From Glutinoglossum americanum (lineage: Eukaryota > Ascomycota > Geoglossomycetes > Geoglossales > Geoglossaceae): 64,000 bases of DNA. The DNA lies in the NCBI GenBank assembly GCA_020080175.1, contig JAGHQL010000008.1:184624-248623 (forward strand), in the 5' to 3' direction. Under the pieces are notes generated by a model that ran no database searches, was not told the DNA's origin, and saw only the letters and a list, made by a program, of their open reading frames with translations. Position 1 is the stretch's first letter; every line of letters begins with the position of its first letter. The position numbers and the translations under genes were made by a program. Below are positions 49,502-61,797 of the stretch, one piece after another.

Positions 49502-50903
49502 ATGCTTCCGGGAGCCATCGGTGAGGCCATTTTCGTGGTCGACAAGTCTGGAACAGCCATCAACACTGTATGTGCCCCCTCTTCCCTCCAGCTGTACATT
49601 CCGTCCGTGATCCGTCCAAACCACACCCTGTGCAGACACAAGCGCTAACCTCATCCGCCTCCCGCTTTAGAGTAAAACAATCCTGAACGTCTTCAAAGAA
49701 GCTCGCGATGCCTACCGTGAGCGCAAAGCCGAAATCAATGCCGTTCGTTCCGCGGAACTCGAAGAGAAGCGTGCTCGCAAAGCCCTTGCCCGAGCTCGCA
49801 TCACCGAGATCGACGACGGTTATTCTGTCACCTCGCGAGACAGCCGTAGGTCCAAGAGCAGGCGACATCATGGCGATCGCGAAGGGGGTCGCGGGGGGTC
49901 AGGCCAACGTCACCGTCACCGGGATCGGGATCTCGAATATATCCCCGAGCGCGGCGGGCTAGCCCGCCGCCACACCACGGCTTCCCCCAGCATATCTCCT
50001 ACCTCCCCCTCGTTCTACGAAGGCAACAACCGGACCTACCGTGGCGACCTGGACCGCTCGCTTCCCCCCACACCCACACGCAGTCGCACATCTCCAGCTG
50101 GGATCGACATGGACCTCGCATACGGAGACGTGCCGCCTCCGCGCACGCCAGACCCCACGGACGACGAGGCCGAACTAGCGTCCCTCCTCACCAAAGTGAA
50201 CTTTGTCCTTGACGAAGCCCACTGCCTCCAACACTCCGTCACGACCACCATCGCCAACCTCCAAAAGAACCCCGACGCCCTCGCCGCCGTGGCGCTCACC
50301 CTCGCCGAAATCTCCAACCTCGTCGCCAAGATGGCGCCCGGTGCCCTCGCAGCGCTCAAAGGCGGTTTCCCCGCGGTCTTCGCCATCCTCGCCTCCCCGC
50401 AATTCATGATCGCCGCCGGCGTCGGCGTGGGAGTCACCGTCGTGGCCCTCGGCGGCTACAAGATCATCAAGAAGATGCAAGGGCGCAACTCCCTCCCGCC
50501 CGCCCTCGGCGGACCCACCCCGGGCCCGCAGATGGCCCAGCTGGAGGGCCTCGACATCTCGTCCATCGACCGCTGGCGCCGCGGGATCGCAGACGTGGAA
50601 GCCCAGAGCGTCGGCACGAGCGTCGACGGCGAGTTCATCACGCCGGAAGCCCACGCCATCCGGATGGCCGTCGAGGCGCAGCAGGACCGCCGCGAGGGCG
50701 CGCGCGACCGCGGGAGGCGCCGCGGCGACAGCTTCAGCGTCGGCGCGAGCAGCCCGAGCGAGCGCGGGGGCGGCAGCGCGAGCGGCGGGAGGAAGAAGGG
50801 CGGCAAGAAGGGCGGGAGGGGGAAGAAGGGCGGCGACGAGAAGGAGCGGAAGATGAGCAAGGTCATCTCCCTGTTCAAGCACGGGAATAGCGTCATCGCG
50901 TGA
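49502..50903 (+). CDS. Conserved fungal protein of unknown function
   Basis: Two exons (49502-49567, 49671-50903) encode about 432 residues. Exon 1 encodes 'MLPGAIGEAIFVVDKSGTA'. After an Arg/Ser-rich stretch comes the most conserved-looking part: 'LASLLTKVNFVLDEAHCLQH', 'LQKNPDALAAVALTLAEISN', 'MAPGALAALKGGFPAVFAIL', a Gly-rich hydrophobic segment at ~267-290 ('AAGVGVGVTVVALGGYKIIK'), and 'IDRWRRGIADVEAQSVGTSV' with 'DGEFITPEAHAIRMAVE'. The C-terminus is Lys/Gly-rich ('RKKGGKKGGRGKKGGDEKE'). I recall similar uncharacterised Pezizomycotina proteins but no named function. The hydrophobic segment could be a single membrane span or a buried glycine-zipper helix. The coding DNA is GC-rich. It converges with the GT32 gene. 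Confidence 0.85.
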
Positions 50904-51873
50904 CGGTAGTACTGCGTGACGGCCGACGAGATTGAGGATCTAGTTATTTTTTTGGTTTTTTTTTTTTTGGGATTTGGGATTTGGGTGTTTCTGCGACGAG
51001 AAAGGGAGTAAGTAAATAATTAAAAACACAGCCTTCTGTATGTATGTATGTATGCGTGTACGACCAAGGTCCCGGCGTTGAATCTCATCTCCCCCCCCCC
51101 CTTCTTACTTCTCTCTCTCTCCTCCCTCGTCTGGATATAATAAATGGGAAACGTGAAAAAAAAAAAAAACATTACCGTCCCCCCAGGGTGCTCCCCTTCT
51201 TCTACCGGGTGCGTATATATATACACATTCGTTCTGGTCAGCTTGGTTTGGTCTTATCGGGAGCGGATAATATCAAGGGTTTTTCTCTCCCTTCCATCTT
51301 CCGAGAGGGGGGGAGGGAGGGGGGAGAGGGGAGAAGGTAATTGAATGGGTTATAATTTTATCCAGCCAACTGTGCTCCGTGGCCCCCCCGTCGGGGCGAG
51401 TGAGCCTAGTAGAGCTCTGGGGACTTGTGGGTTTAACATCTAGTGAGTCGGCCGTTCTCTATCCCAGGGATATGGGCTTATGGCATCGTCTCTATTTGAG
51501 CATTTTTTTTCTTTTGTTTGACGAAAAAGAGGGGGAGTACATGTCGAGGTTGTGGAGGTAAAGGGGGGGAACATACGCTTTTGTTACACTCCGGGGGAAA
51601 AAAAAAGAAAAAGGGAAATGGATCCCACGAGCTCGCTCAAGCGCATATGCACCAGATACGCATGCAGGGCATGGTGATGACGATAAAAAGAAAAAGCTAA
51701 CCCTGGCTCCAACTATACGAGATAAAAGCCTGACGGGAATGTATGGTTGCCCTTTTTTTCGAAACGCCTCCGCCTTCTAGAAAACAAGACTGAAAGACCA
51801 CACACGCGCTAGTAGAACAAGAAGACATGTATGTATATACATCACATAATCCGTATAAAAGCGCTGGATAGTG
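50904..51873. other. Intergenic region between convergent genes
   Basis: This holds 3' regions of two convergent genes. It has GTAT-repeat (51039-51054), poly-A and poly-C runs, and GGGAGG-rich sequence near 51305-51335. No gene recognised. Confidence 0.5.
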
Positions 51874-53896
51874 TCATGCAAACTCCGGCCACCGACCGTA
51901 CGGCTCGACCAGCGGGCCTCTCCAGTATTCTCCGTAAGGATTTGACCGCTCGCCCCGGAAGAATCCGTCCTGGGCGTGTTCGATGACGTCGAACCAGGAG
52001 GAGGGTTCGGGGTGCTTTGTCCACTGCGGGGTATTAGGAGTCGTGTTAGAACGTCTGTACTATGAAAGGGGAGAGGTGGGGTTGGGGAGGAGATACCTGG
52101 TTGTGAATGTGGTAGCTCCAGCTTCCCCGAAAGAAGTTCTCCAAGGTCCGGTTGTTGGGAGGGTAGTGATCTTCATCGATTATGTAATCGGCTATCAGGC
52201 CGGCTTTCCGCAACTCGTCGATCTCCTGGCTTGTAGTGCTGAAAGAGTTCGATTCTTCGGCAGGCTCGGGTTTGGGTTCGTGTTGGTCGTTACGTACGCG
52301 TTCCGCACCAGCAGCTACTGTTCGTTTTCTTCGTCTTTGCGTCTCTCCTCGTCGTCTCAGACGATTTTCTAGTGTCCCGTGCCTCTCCACCAGAGATGCC
52401 GGGGCCCCAGCACGCTGGTGATGCGTAATATCTATCTCTTTCAGCCTCGGGCCATCATAGCTCTCCCACTCGTCTCGAATAGAGTCGACCCGCCCTTTGA
52501 AGGCGACACCGTAGTCCCTTATACAAGGTACCGTACATCTCCCTTCTCGATCCCAGTTGAACTCCGTCCAGATTGGATCGAATGCGGCCGTCTCAAGCAT
52601 TAGGAACTCCTGATTCCGCCCATCCTTCCAAGCCATTCGGCCGATCACTCGGGGATGGAAGTTTAGACCCATGCGTACGCCTCCGCGTAAAAGGTATGAT
52701 GAGAGTGACGAGTTGGCGGTCAAGGACATGACAGCGGTATTGTAGTCACCCTCGTGCGCGTGCGCCGCCCACCTCTCCGCGAAAGAATGTTGGCCGGTCT
52801 TCGGATCCGGGAGAAGAAGAGGCCTCATATCTCGGAGCATCAATATGTCGGTATCGCAGTAGACTCCTCCATGGAGATGCAGGGCGACGAACCTAAACGC
52901 ATCTGACACAGCCACTGGTAGGAATGTCATCTGTTTCTGCGTGAGAGCAAGCCACTCCTGACCGTTTGCATCCCGGACAACTCCGTCACCAACAGTAATC
53001 TCACCTTTCAGGTTAGGCTTTCCGGGGTTCTTGTAGTATCCTAGCCCGTCTGTGTTGTCGACATCTCTTGGTAGAGGAATACGGGAAGGGAACCTCCACT
53101 CTTTCAATTTTATATCTCCCCTCTCAACCAAAGGCAGGAATCGTTTGAACAGCGGATCGCGATGTAGCATATCATCCACGGCTTGCTTGTTCCGATCGCA
53201 GTCTAACCACAGCCACAGCCTCGAGCAGGGAAGGTTCTGTGTATAGAGGTAACTCTTGATGAATATCTCGACCCTCCAGGTGGCCGGACCAGTCCAGTAC
53301 ATATGATAAGGGATGATGGGTCCGGCACAGGTCCCTAGAGATTGCTTTGATGCTGCTAATGCAGTGACTGGTATGTCATAGCGTTCAAGGGTATTGCCAT
53401 GGCCGTCTGCATTCGCATATTCTGCCTTCTTAGGGTCTTGGCTGCTGGCTCGCAGGCTTGGTTCAGGCAAGTAATAGTACTCCTCCTCAGAGTTGGCCAG
53501 ATAAGACATACAGTCGAAGACATTTCTCATCTTCTCTAGGCCTTCTAGCGACCCCCTACATGCTTCCACTAAAAGCGGGAGATTGGCGACAGTATCCACA
53601 TGTGGGCGACGGCCGAGGTAGTCATCTTTTGCAATGACGAGACTTTCTGGTCTATTGAACCAATTGGCGTGAGGATTCAAATTAATTTTAGGATTGTGTC
53701 CGCCAAAAGTCAACTTTGTGCCTGAAGACGGAGGCGAGAGGGCTTGGGAAGGCAGAGCCTCGGGTCGTGTTATCGGATTGATCGAGCCTGTTTCTAAGAA
53801 GTGGATAAGGCTATAAATGATGGCATAGAGAGTAGCCGCTAGTAGTAGGTTTCTGAAGAGGGAGAGGACGTTCCGTGCGAGACCAGTGTCCGCCAT
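51874..53896 (-). CDS. GT32-like glycosyltransferase, type II membrane protein
   Basis: Two minus-strand exons (52097-53896, 51874-52023) encode about 649 residues. One hydrophobic helix near the N-terminus (~10-33, 'LFRNLLLAATLYAIIYSLIH') suggests a type II Golgi/ER anchor. The catalytic region shows 'IIPYHMYWTGPATWRVEIF', 'SRLWLWLDCDRN', 'AVSDAFRFVALHLHGGVYCD' and the DxD motif in 'CDTDILMLRDM' (~348), the sugar-nucleotide/metal signature of Gly_transf_sug (GT32, OCH1-like) enzymes. The small second exon adds 'KHPEPSSWFDVIEHAQDGFF'. GT32 members add mannose or other hexoses in N-glycan outer chains or sphingolipids. The acceptor here is unknown. An Arg-rich, low-complexity stretch lies around 52280-52400. 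The intron (52024-52096) is canonical. Confidence 0.87.
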
Positions 53897-55292
53897 ATTG
53901 CTGCCTGGACGAGAGAATATCTTCTTCCCAGCCGCGAAGGCTGGAGTCCCTCGTCACACCCGCTGTGGTATTGCTGAATTACGGTGCGTAGGTCGCACTG
54001 TATGTCTCTGCAGGCCGTGAGTTGATTCCTCGTTGACAATCATCCATAGACTTGAACCTTAGCTCAAATGGCTGAGAAGGTAATTATATTTACAGGGAAA
54101 ATAAGGCCGCAAATTGGGGCGTTTCAGGAGTCCATCGGCACCGACAAGCAGGCTGAGTGACCGGAGGATTGCAGAAAAAGGAAGCGTTTTTTATTCTCGC
54201 AAGGAGTGAAGAGAGGTCTGATTTGAACAGTCAAGAAGGACAAACGGGAGAGTCAAGAAACGAACGAGCGACAGTTAAGAAGGCTGAACGAGAGTTTGAA
54301 GTACTCTTAGCTCCTCCCCATGGGGCTGAGGCAGGTCGGGGGGCTGTGATGGAAAAGTTTAGGGGGCAGCGTATTTTCGATTAGGCGGCTCCTCCGACCT
54401 ATCCAAGTTGGGTAAAAGGCCACCGCATGGCTCGCTTACGCCACACGCGGCAGTCGGACTCAACCATGTTGCCAACATTGATATTTGTTACTGGGTGCTT
54501 TGATGAGAACGGGGATGCTGCTCTCAGGGCCGCTGTCTCGCATTCTGGGTGCATTGGTAACAGCATATCACTGGTCGGACGGGGATTGATCTGCGCGATT
54601 TTGCAGAGTTTTTGACATGTTGGTCAGTTAAGCGATGCTGTTGGACACCATTAATCAACTTTTTTGGGGCGGGCGGACGGCAGTGTCCCTGCGTGGGAGA
54701 GAGGGTACGTTACATATTAAAATACTGTGTTGTAAACGTTCAAGATATGGGTCTAGGGATGCATTCCGAAATCCTACAGAATCACATCACGTAATTGCAG
54801 GGTGACTGTGTCTGTTCCATTTATTCATATCCTGTGCCAAGCTCACCGCACATGGTATTCCCCTAACCCTGACAGTCTCGGTCCGATGAGATCTCAAGAT
54901 TCAGAGCAGGGTCTTGTAACCAACCGGGTGAGTTTTATTGCGACCATAAAATACACAATGAAAAGTTGTGGTATGCTGTAGATACGTTAGGAGAAACATG
55001 ACAGTCGCAGGAAGGTAGCCAGGAAGAACGGTATTAAAAAGAGGAACAGAATGGGTAATCAGCAATTTTAGAGATACTTCCGTTATACAAGTGCTAACAC
55101 CCGCTCCGCGAATTGGCACAGAATGTTAATGTAATGGGAACTCCCCGCCTATACGTGACCTAAGAGCAATGGAAGGAACCTCATCTTGAATTCCCTACCT
55201 ATCCACCTTCACGGTTTAGTCATGCCCCGTATCTCCATTGCAGTGTGTTGTCATCAGCCATGCTGCCATCGTAAAATCGAAACCGCTCGCAT
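53897..55292. other. Intergenic region, no gene recognised
   Basis: About 1.4 kb upstream of the GT32 gene and downstream of CDK1 (both minus strand). Short open frames lack motifs. Confidence 0.45.
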
Positions 55293-56552
55293 TCAATGAA
55301 AGCCATTTCGTGGGCCACGACCGGAATATGCACTGCTTCCATCTTCAAAGTATGGATGTTGGCACGCTTGCTTGGCCGATATCCGACCAGCCGGGTCATA
55401 CTCTAGCATAGAATTTAGGAGGTCTTGACCATATTCTTCTAAGCCCGGAACGAGAGCTCGAGTTTCATCACGTCTCCACTTGGGGAAAGAAGATTTGAAA
55501 TCGGGGAAGGAAGTAACGCCAGGCCACGTCCGTTCATCAGGTGTCCCCAACAACCTACGATACGGCCAATTAGCTAATTTACATTCTTAGGCGAGAGCTA
55601 TGCCCATGAACGCGATTCAAGGAGGGTTTCTCCATATCAACCAAGAACGACTAACCTGAATATCCTGAAAATCTCGTCAATCTCAGAGTCTCCGGGAAAT
55701 AAGGGTTTGCGGGTACACATTTCAGCGAAGATGCAGCCAACAGACCACATATCGACACCAGTAGAGTACTGCCGACCGCCGAGTAAGATTTCTGGTGCAC
55801 GGTACCATAGCGTTACGACCTGAGGGGGGGACATTAGCCATGCCCTAAATCTGAATTGTGTAGCAATCCGACAAGAGTCAATTCATACCTCATGGGTATA
55901 AGTCCTCAGTGGCACACCAAAAGCTCTTGCCAGTCCGAAATCTGCCAGCTTAAGATTGCCGTCCCGATCAATCAAAAGGTTCTGCGGTTTCAAATCCCGA
56001 TGTAGCACCCTGTGGCTGTGGCAGTACCGTACGCCTTCCACCAGCTGGCTCATGAACTTCTTGACCATCGCTTCACCCAACCCAAGCCTACTTAGATCCG
56101 GCCCTGAACCATGAGGTAATGCTTTGCCTCTACCGCCCTCGCTAACCGGGAGAGCCTCCATATACTTTTTAAGGTCAAGATCGAGAAATTCAAATACAAG
56201 ATAGAGTTTGTGACCTTCAGCGTGAACAATGTTAAGTAGCCGGACGATATTAGGGTCGTTCATTTCCTTCAAGAGGGAAATCTCGCGGATGGCCGTGCTA
56301 GGGACCCCTTCGTCTTCCGCCTCCAATCGAATCTTCTTTAAGGCGACAATTCGGGTTGGGTGCGTGAGATCGCGAGCCTTATACACGACTCCATACGTGC
56401 CTAGCGAGGAGCAATATCAGCGTCGGATATGAAAAAGCGCGTTGCGGCCTGAGGCAGCTTGTGGTCGAACCACGACCGAACTTTATACGAAGAACAAGCA
56501 AGGTAGAATCCTCACCCTCTCCAATCTTCTCGATCTTCTGGTAGTTTTCCAT
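55293..56552 (-). CDS. CDK1: Cyclin-dependent kinase Cdk1 (Cdc2/Cdc28/NimX)
   Basis: Four minus-strand exons (56516-56552, 55889-56400, 55656-55819, 55293-55554) encode 324 residues. Exon 1 gives '[13 protein letters not shown]', joined to '[11 protein letters not shown]', so the inhibitory Thr14-Tyr15 pair is intact. The PSTAIRE helix is at 46-52, followed by catalytic '[14 protein letters not shown]', '[11 protein letters not shown]', the activation-loop Thr in '[20 protein letters not shown]' and '[17 protein letters not shown]'. An insert after 'KKYMEALPV' is usual in filamentous fungal Cdk1. Cdk1 with cyclins drives G1/S and G2/M. All three introns are canonical. It is divergent from the AlkB-like gene, with starts 347 bases apart. 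Confidence 0.97.
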
Positions 56553-56899
56553 GGGGACGGTTGGGTTAGTCCAATTCCGAGAACAACTTTGGGTGCAGGT
56601 AGTCGATTTAGCTCGAACCGGTTGCTAGCGAGCGATCAATACGAAGCTGCGAGTCGTGCTATATAAGACAGCTAGGTCGAGTCTCGTCCGAGCTGCGCGT
56701 TGCTAGAAGGCTGTCGCGTCGAAGTCGTGGGTGGAATGGAGCAAACTTGTAGGTTCAGTTACTTTACAACTCGTCAACACACACAGCATTGCAACCCTCG
56801 CTAAGACGTAAAACAAACAACTAGCTGGCACAGCGACTGGCTGAGCCGCACAAATTTGAAACCCCACCCTGAGCTGGGCAACGAATTCTGACAATAACA
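56553..56899. promoter_or_regulatory. Bidirectional upstream region of CDK1 and AlkB-like gene
   Basis: 347 bases lie between the two divergent start codons. A TATATAAG string is at 56660-56667. Compactness suggests shared promoter elements, but no cell-cycle box was identified with confidence. Confidence 0.45.
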
Positions 56900-58131
56900 A
56901 TGGGAACATCCTTGCGTCTAGACGCGCATGCGGCACCACCGATCGGAATTCGCCATGAATACAAGAAATACCAGAAGTTAAGACCGCGGGATTTCAATGA
57001 AGACCTCGACATCATTGATTTCCGGCGTGGTCTAACCCGTTCTCAGGATGCAGATATCGTGCAGATCGGAGCGGTATCTGCGGAACGGATAGCCGCCGTG
57101 TGTCGCAGCTTCCACCAGACTGACAAACAACATATCCCTATCACAGAGAACACCGTTTCCCCCAACAGCATTCCAATTTACCAGCACAGAGATCTACCAG
57201 GTAAGTAAAGAAGGGCCTTTTGTTAATGTGGGTGAACACTACTGAAGCATTTTGTCTAGGACTTCACGTACTGCCAGCGCTTCTACCTCCCAAAACACAG
57301 CTCTATCTGCTCTCACGCTTGCTTCACCACGAGCTCTCCAACCCGGAGCACAATACTAACATTCACGCCCACTATCAAGTGCCGTATTTTCTGGATGCGC
57401 CATTTCCCACATCAGAGGCACAAAATGCATATAATATTACTTCCTTCTTCAGCCGATCTCCCTCATCATCTAACCTCTTTTCTCCCAAAGACTCCGCAAC
57501 TCATAGGCCACTCAGCATATCCCAGTTCTTACAGCGTAAGTTACGGTGGATGACACTCGGTGGCCAATATGACTGGACGAAGAAAGAATATCCTCTAGGA
57601 CCTCCGCCGCCCTTTCCAGTAGATATAGCAGAACTTTTGCATGGCCTCTTTCCGGAGATCAAACCACAGGCTGCGATTGTCAACCTATACTCCCCCGGAG
57701 ATACATTAAGTATGCATAGGGATGTTAGCGAAGAATGCGATAAGGGCTTGATCAGCGTTAGCCTTGGTTGTGATTGCATCTTCATGGTTGGTCTCGAGGA
57801 GAACAAGGAGGACCAGATAGATGACGAGGATATACGCCAACAATTTAGTGGCGGGGGACGACACGACAAAAACGCGAGAGTGCTGGCCCTAAGGTTACGG
57901 TCTGGCGATGTCGTCTGCATGTCGGGGAAGAGCAGATTCGCGTGGCATGGAGTGCCCAGGATCATTCCAGGCACTTGTCCTGAATGGATGCAAGAGTGGC
58001 CTGCCAGGTCCCTGCCCGAGAAAGAAGTGGGGGTTAATGGTAGTTATGGTAGTTCAGGGGAGTTTGAGGCCTGGAGAGGATGGATGGCATCAAAGAGGAT
58101 CAACCTGAACGTTCGGCAGATGTGGGAATGA
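56900..58131 (+). CDS. AlkB-family Fe(II)/2-oxoglutarate dioxygenase (ALKBH1-like)
   Basis: Two exons (56900-57200, 57260-58131) encode about 390 residues. The double-stranded beta-helix core shows 'LRWMTLGGQYDWTKKEYP', 'PQAAIVNLYSPGDTLSMHRD' with the HxD iron ligands at ~252-254, 'GLISVSLGCDCIFMVGLEE', and 'LRLRSGDVVCMSGKSRFAWH' with the second His at ~330. 'GVPRIIPGTCPEW' carries the Arg expected for 2-oxoglutarate binding. ALKBH1-type enzymes demethylate nucleic acids (tRNA m1A, DNA) in nucleus, cytosol or mitochondria. The fungal counterpart in fission yeast is Abh1/Ofd2. Substrate here is unknown. The N-terminal ~100 residues are specific to the fungal form. Confidence 0.92.
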
Positions 58132-58501
58132 CACCGCATCATCCATAAGAGGAAGATATCATATAATTGTACATTTTGATGGCCTCATTAAGAGCCTCAA
58201 TCAATTGTTGGCAAGACCGTGCCGAGTCTGCCGATTGCCGCGTATGATTTTGCATCATGTGCCAAGGATGGTGCTTACCGTACAAGCTACAATTAGTGAC
58301 CACCAAGACGTTTCGCATGCGTATATCTGGGCACGCCTACGCTGGAGCCGCTATTCGCACCGAGACACCCCGGATATCTCCTTTTTAGTGCAAATGTACT
58401 TGTACTTTATTCAACAGCGCTCTGTTCATTCAAAGAGCTTTGCTTATCCACCCTCCACATCTGTTTTGTAAATTTTGCATTGCCGGGGACGGCTCCCAAC
58501 G
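58132..58501. other. Intergenic region, no gene recognised
   Basis: 370 bases between two same-strand genes. It should hold the 3' end of the AlkB-like gene and the promoter of the zinc-finger gene. Confidence 0.5.
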
Positions 58502-60357
58502 ATGGCTGAGCCAGCCCAGGCTTCAACTCCCGGCTCTGCCACGAATACTCCACAGGGCAAATCTCCTGCGCCAAAGGACAAGAGTTGCCCCTTCTGCCAC
58601 CAGCACTTCACGTCCTCTTCTCTGGGCCGACACCTCGACCTCTACATCAAAGAGAAAAACCCGAAACCTCCGGACGGTGTGCACATTGTCGAGGAGATCC
58701 GGAAGCTTCGTGGCAATATCACCCGACGACAGGCGCGTCACTCTTCTGCCAAACGCGAGGGTTCGACGCCAGCTCCAGCCAGCTCAGCTCCACCTCCACA
58801 AGACGCCCAAAGATCGCCATCCATAAACCGTTCTGTCCCCGAACCTCTAGCTCCCGAACGGGTTGGAATGAGATTCAGTGGGGAATTGCCCTGGCAAGTG
58901 ACAGGAGTGATTAGGGACACTTCGAAACCTTTGAAAGAGATTGGAAGAAGATTGGATACCCAGAGAGAGAATGCGAAAAGGTATTACGCGAAGAATGGCG
59001 TCGACAAGAAGCAAAAAATTATAGAGGCAAGAGACAACGGTCGAGCTGCTGAGTTGGCGCTGAAGGAAGTTTTAGGGAGCATCAAAGCCGCGAAGTGAGT
59101 AAAAGGCCTATCCTTTGCGTAAGGCAGATTCTCTAGCTAACTTGCACGCTATGAATCTATAGTGCTCGAATACAAACTCATCACCCCCTCGACTTCAACC
59201 CTCACGCCCTAAACTTTCCGGCGTTAACCCTGCGCTGTCTCTCACCCCCTCCAACACTCTTCTCCGCCCATACATTCCCCAGCGTCTCATCGTGGTCTAT
59301 AGATCCGCCTGGGCAAATGCAATATGAGGGTCTAATTCACCACTTCCGGGATAAATTTCGCCAATGGAGGCTTGGACGCGGCGCAATGGACGGTGTTCAA
59401 AAAGGCGGTCAGAGTAACGCGAACGGGATGTTGAACGGGATGCATGTCTACGGAAATAGTCTCGGTGGGCATGACGCTTCGAACAACGGAGTTGATTTGG
59501 GACAACAGGAGGAAGAAAAGGTGCTTCAGCATTTACACGATGCCTTCAACTACTGGACGGCGCTGCAGGAGCAGAAGAAGAACGAATATTGGAGATTGGA
59601 AGTCCTCCGAGGGCTCTCCCACAGTGAGGAGAAGCGGAAAAAGGCCCAATCTCAGCTCGAACAAGCGGAACAGGAAATCGAACAGCTAAAGGCACAAGTT
59701 GACCGGCTCACCAAGCTCCAAAGGCCCGATGAACTCGTGCTCAACCCGACAACATCCCTATCCATCGCCGCCGCCACAGCCCGAGAGCTAAACAACGACC
59801 CTAACGCGAACCTCTGCAATTGGGACTACGATCGATTGGTTTCGAAGTGGAAAGCCGTGATTCAGGAGAACCGAAGAGCGGGCTTTGGCATGGCGGGACA
59901 AAGGTATTTACCGGGCACGCCCCAATCGGCAGGCTTTCCCACCGCGGGCGGCGCAGGAGGCATGATGGTCAACGGCACCTCCCAGTACGCCGGCATGGAC
60001 GAGGACGAAGAAGACGACGACGACGGCGACCTCGGAAACATGGACGAAAGCGAGCACAACCCGTCATCACGCCGCGCGCCACGAGCCATGATGGACCGCT
60101 CGGTGCTGGACGGAAGCCTGGGCGGCGGCGCCGGCGGGATGGCGATGGACTGCATCGACGGGCAGAACGACGTCAACTCGGAGGGGTTCCTGGGTGGACG
60201 CATGCTGATGGGCCTCAGCGCCAGCGACTTTGCGGGCATGAACGGGAGCATGAACGGGGGCATGAACGGGGGGATGGGCGCGGGCATGAACGGGGGGATG
60301 AACGGCGGGATGAACGCTGGGATGAACACTGGGAACGGCGACGGGATTAATGGGTGA
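58502..60357 (+). CDS. Zinc-finger/coiled-coil conserved fungal protein
   Basis: Two exons (58502-59094, 59163-60357) encode about 595 residues. Near the N-terminus is a compact zinc-finger-like motif, 'CPFCHQHFTSSSLGRHLDLY' (CxxC...H), followed by 'KPPDGVHIVEEIRKLRGNIT'. A basic region ends exon 1, and exon 2 begins 'HPLDFNPHALNFPALTLRCL'. A long coiled coil lies around 59510-59730 ('FNYWTALQEQKKNEYWRLEV', 'AQSQLEQAEQEIEQLKAQVD'), then 'NLCNWDYDRLVSKWKAVIQE'. The tail is acidic, then made of MNGG-type repeats (60238-60340). I recall the zinc-finger part in uncharacterised Pezizomycotina proteins. The Trp-containing segment suggests protein-protein contacts. Function unknown; nuclear location is inference. 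The start is the ATG that precedes 'AEPAQAS'. Confidence 0.88.
60238..60340 (+). repeat. Tandem MNGG/MNAG-coding repeat
   Basis: About ten short units of ATGAACGGGRGC/ATG-type sequence at the 3' end of the zinc-finger gene encode Met-Asn-Gly-Gly repeats. They may vary in copy number between strains. Confidence 0.75.
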
Positions 60358-61797
60358 TGTTGGTTTTTTTTCCTTTTCCTTTCCATTTTTCGGCCCCGGG
60401 AAGGGGAGGAGGAGCAAAAATGGTATATGTGCGTTCAGTCTTGTCTCGTCCTCGTTTTGTCCTCGTCTTTTTAGGTCTAATTGGACGCGCCGGCGGCCGG
60501 AGGGTGGGGGGGGAGGGGAGATTTTTAATCTCTGCGGTTAGAACGCCTTTTTTTTTTCTCTTCTTCTTCCTCCCTTTGTAGTTTTTTCAATCTTTGCGTC
60601 CCCCCGATCAAAATCTTTCTTTTTCTCCTTTTATTTGTTTATTTATTTTGGCTCTGTCATACCATGCCGTACCATACCATAGCCAACTCCTTTTTTTTTT
60701 TTTTTTTTTGTTTTCCCCACCTCTGGCGTTATCTTTTCTTCCTTCGAAATCCCCATAAAACCCCGTTCACAACTTCTCTCAAAACTACCCAAAACTCCCA
60801 AAAAAAAAAAAAAATCTCAAAACACGTCCCCCCATCCATCCATTCCCTTTTCTTTCCATATCTGCCATTTTTCTTTTTGTAAAACAGACGGTTTTTCACA
60901 CACAATAGGATACACACATACATACACATATATTTAGTAATCACGTCTTTTTTTCTCTCCCTCCTCCGCTGCTCTCGCTCTTTTCTCGTCTTGAGCGACC
61001 CTTCACTCACACATCCACCATCTCATCTCATCTGTCTAGTTTTCCCGGTTCTAGGAAAAGGGAGGCCTCCTATTTTCTCGCTCGTGCGTTCGTTCTTTGG
61101 TGGAGAAAAAAAAAACGAAAGGGGATGTGTGCGTATATATCTATCTATCTATTATATCCATAATTTCGAGTTTGATTTTGTGGGTTTTCGGTCGAGTGAA
61201 GTTTGGCCCTCTCGTTTTTTTTTTTTGTATCATCCCGTTTTGGTTTTTAGCTCGTCGTGTACTTCTAGCACTTAATCTCGGTCCCCTTGCGTCTGTTCTG
61301 TTGGGAAATCGTTGCTTTTTTTTAATCGTACGCGTACTGTACATAGATACATAATGATATAAACCGCCGCCCCTCCGCGCCCCGCCTGGATCCGGTGATG
61401 ATGATGATGGTGTGTCGAGATGGTACTAAGTAGTAAGTACAGTGAGGGTGATAGCCCCTCCCTATTTTATTTTCAGGTGGCGTCTCCGTGGATGAATGGG
61501 TATGGTTGGATGCACGCTCTGAAAAAGAAAAAAAAAAAAAGGGATTCGTTCCTTTAAGATCGTGTATATGTAGCTGGGTATGGGAGAGATAGGAAATCTT
61601 TCAGGTTAAAGTGACCATGACGTGTCTATCTCCTCTTTTCGCGCCAATGGGGGGTTTCTCGTGTCTCCACGTCCGTCAAACTGGGCGGGGATACGTGTGC
61701 CCCAACCTTCAGTTATATCCCCAAAAGCTGGCCACAGCATTCGCTCTCTTCCCTCTCTCCCTTCCTCTCAACACACCACCACCACCAACCACTACTA
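60358..61797. other. Intergenic, T- and A-run-rich region
   Basis: About 1.4 kb between convergent genes, with many T9-T19 and A9-A14 runs (e.g. 60690-60709, 60800-60814, 61107-61117) and a GATGAT repeat near 61396-61410. No gene recognised. Confidence 0.5.

Noticed and set aside
50175-50896. Long minus-strand frames (up to 235 codons) opposite the 49.5 kb gene
   Set aside because: They are GC-rich shadows of the real coding strand; the translation is Leu/Ala/Asp low complexity.
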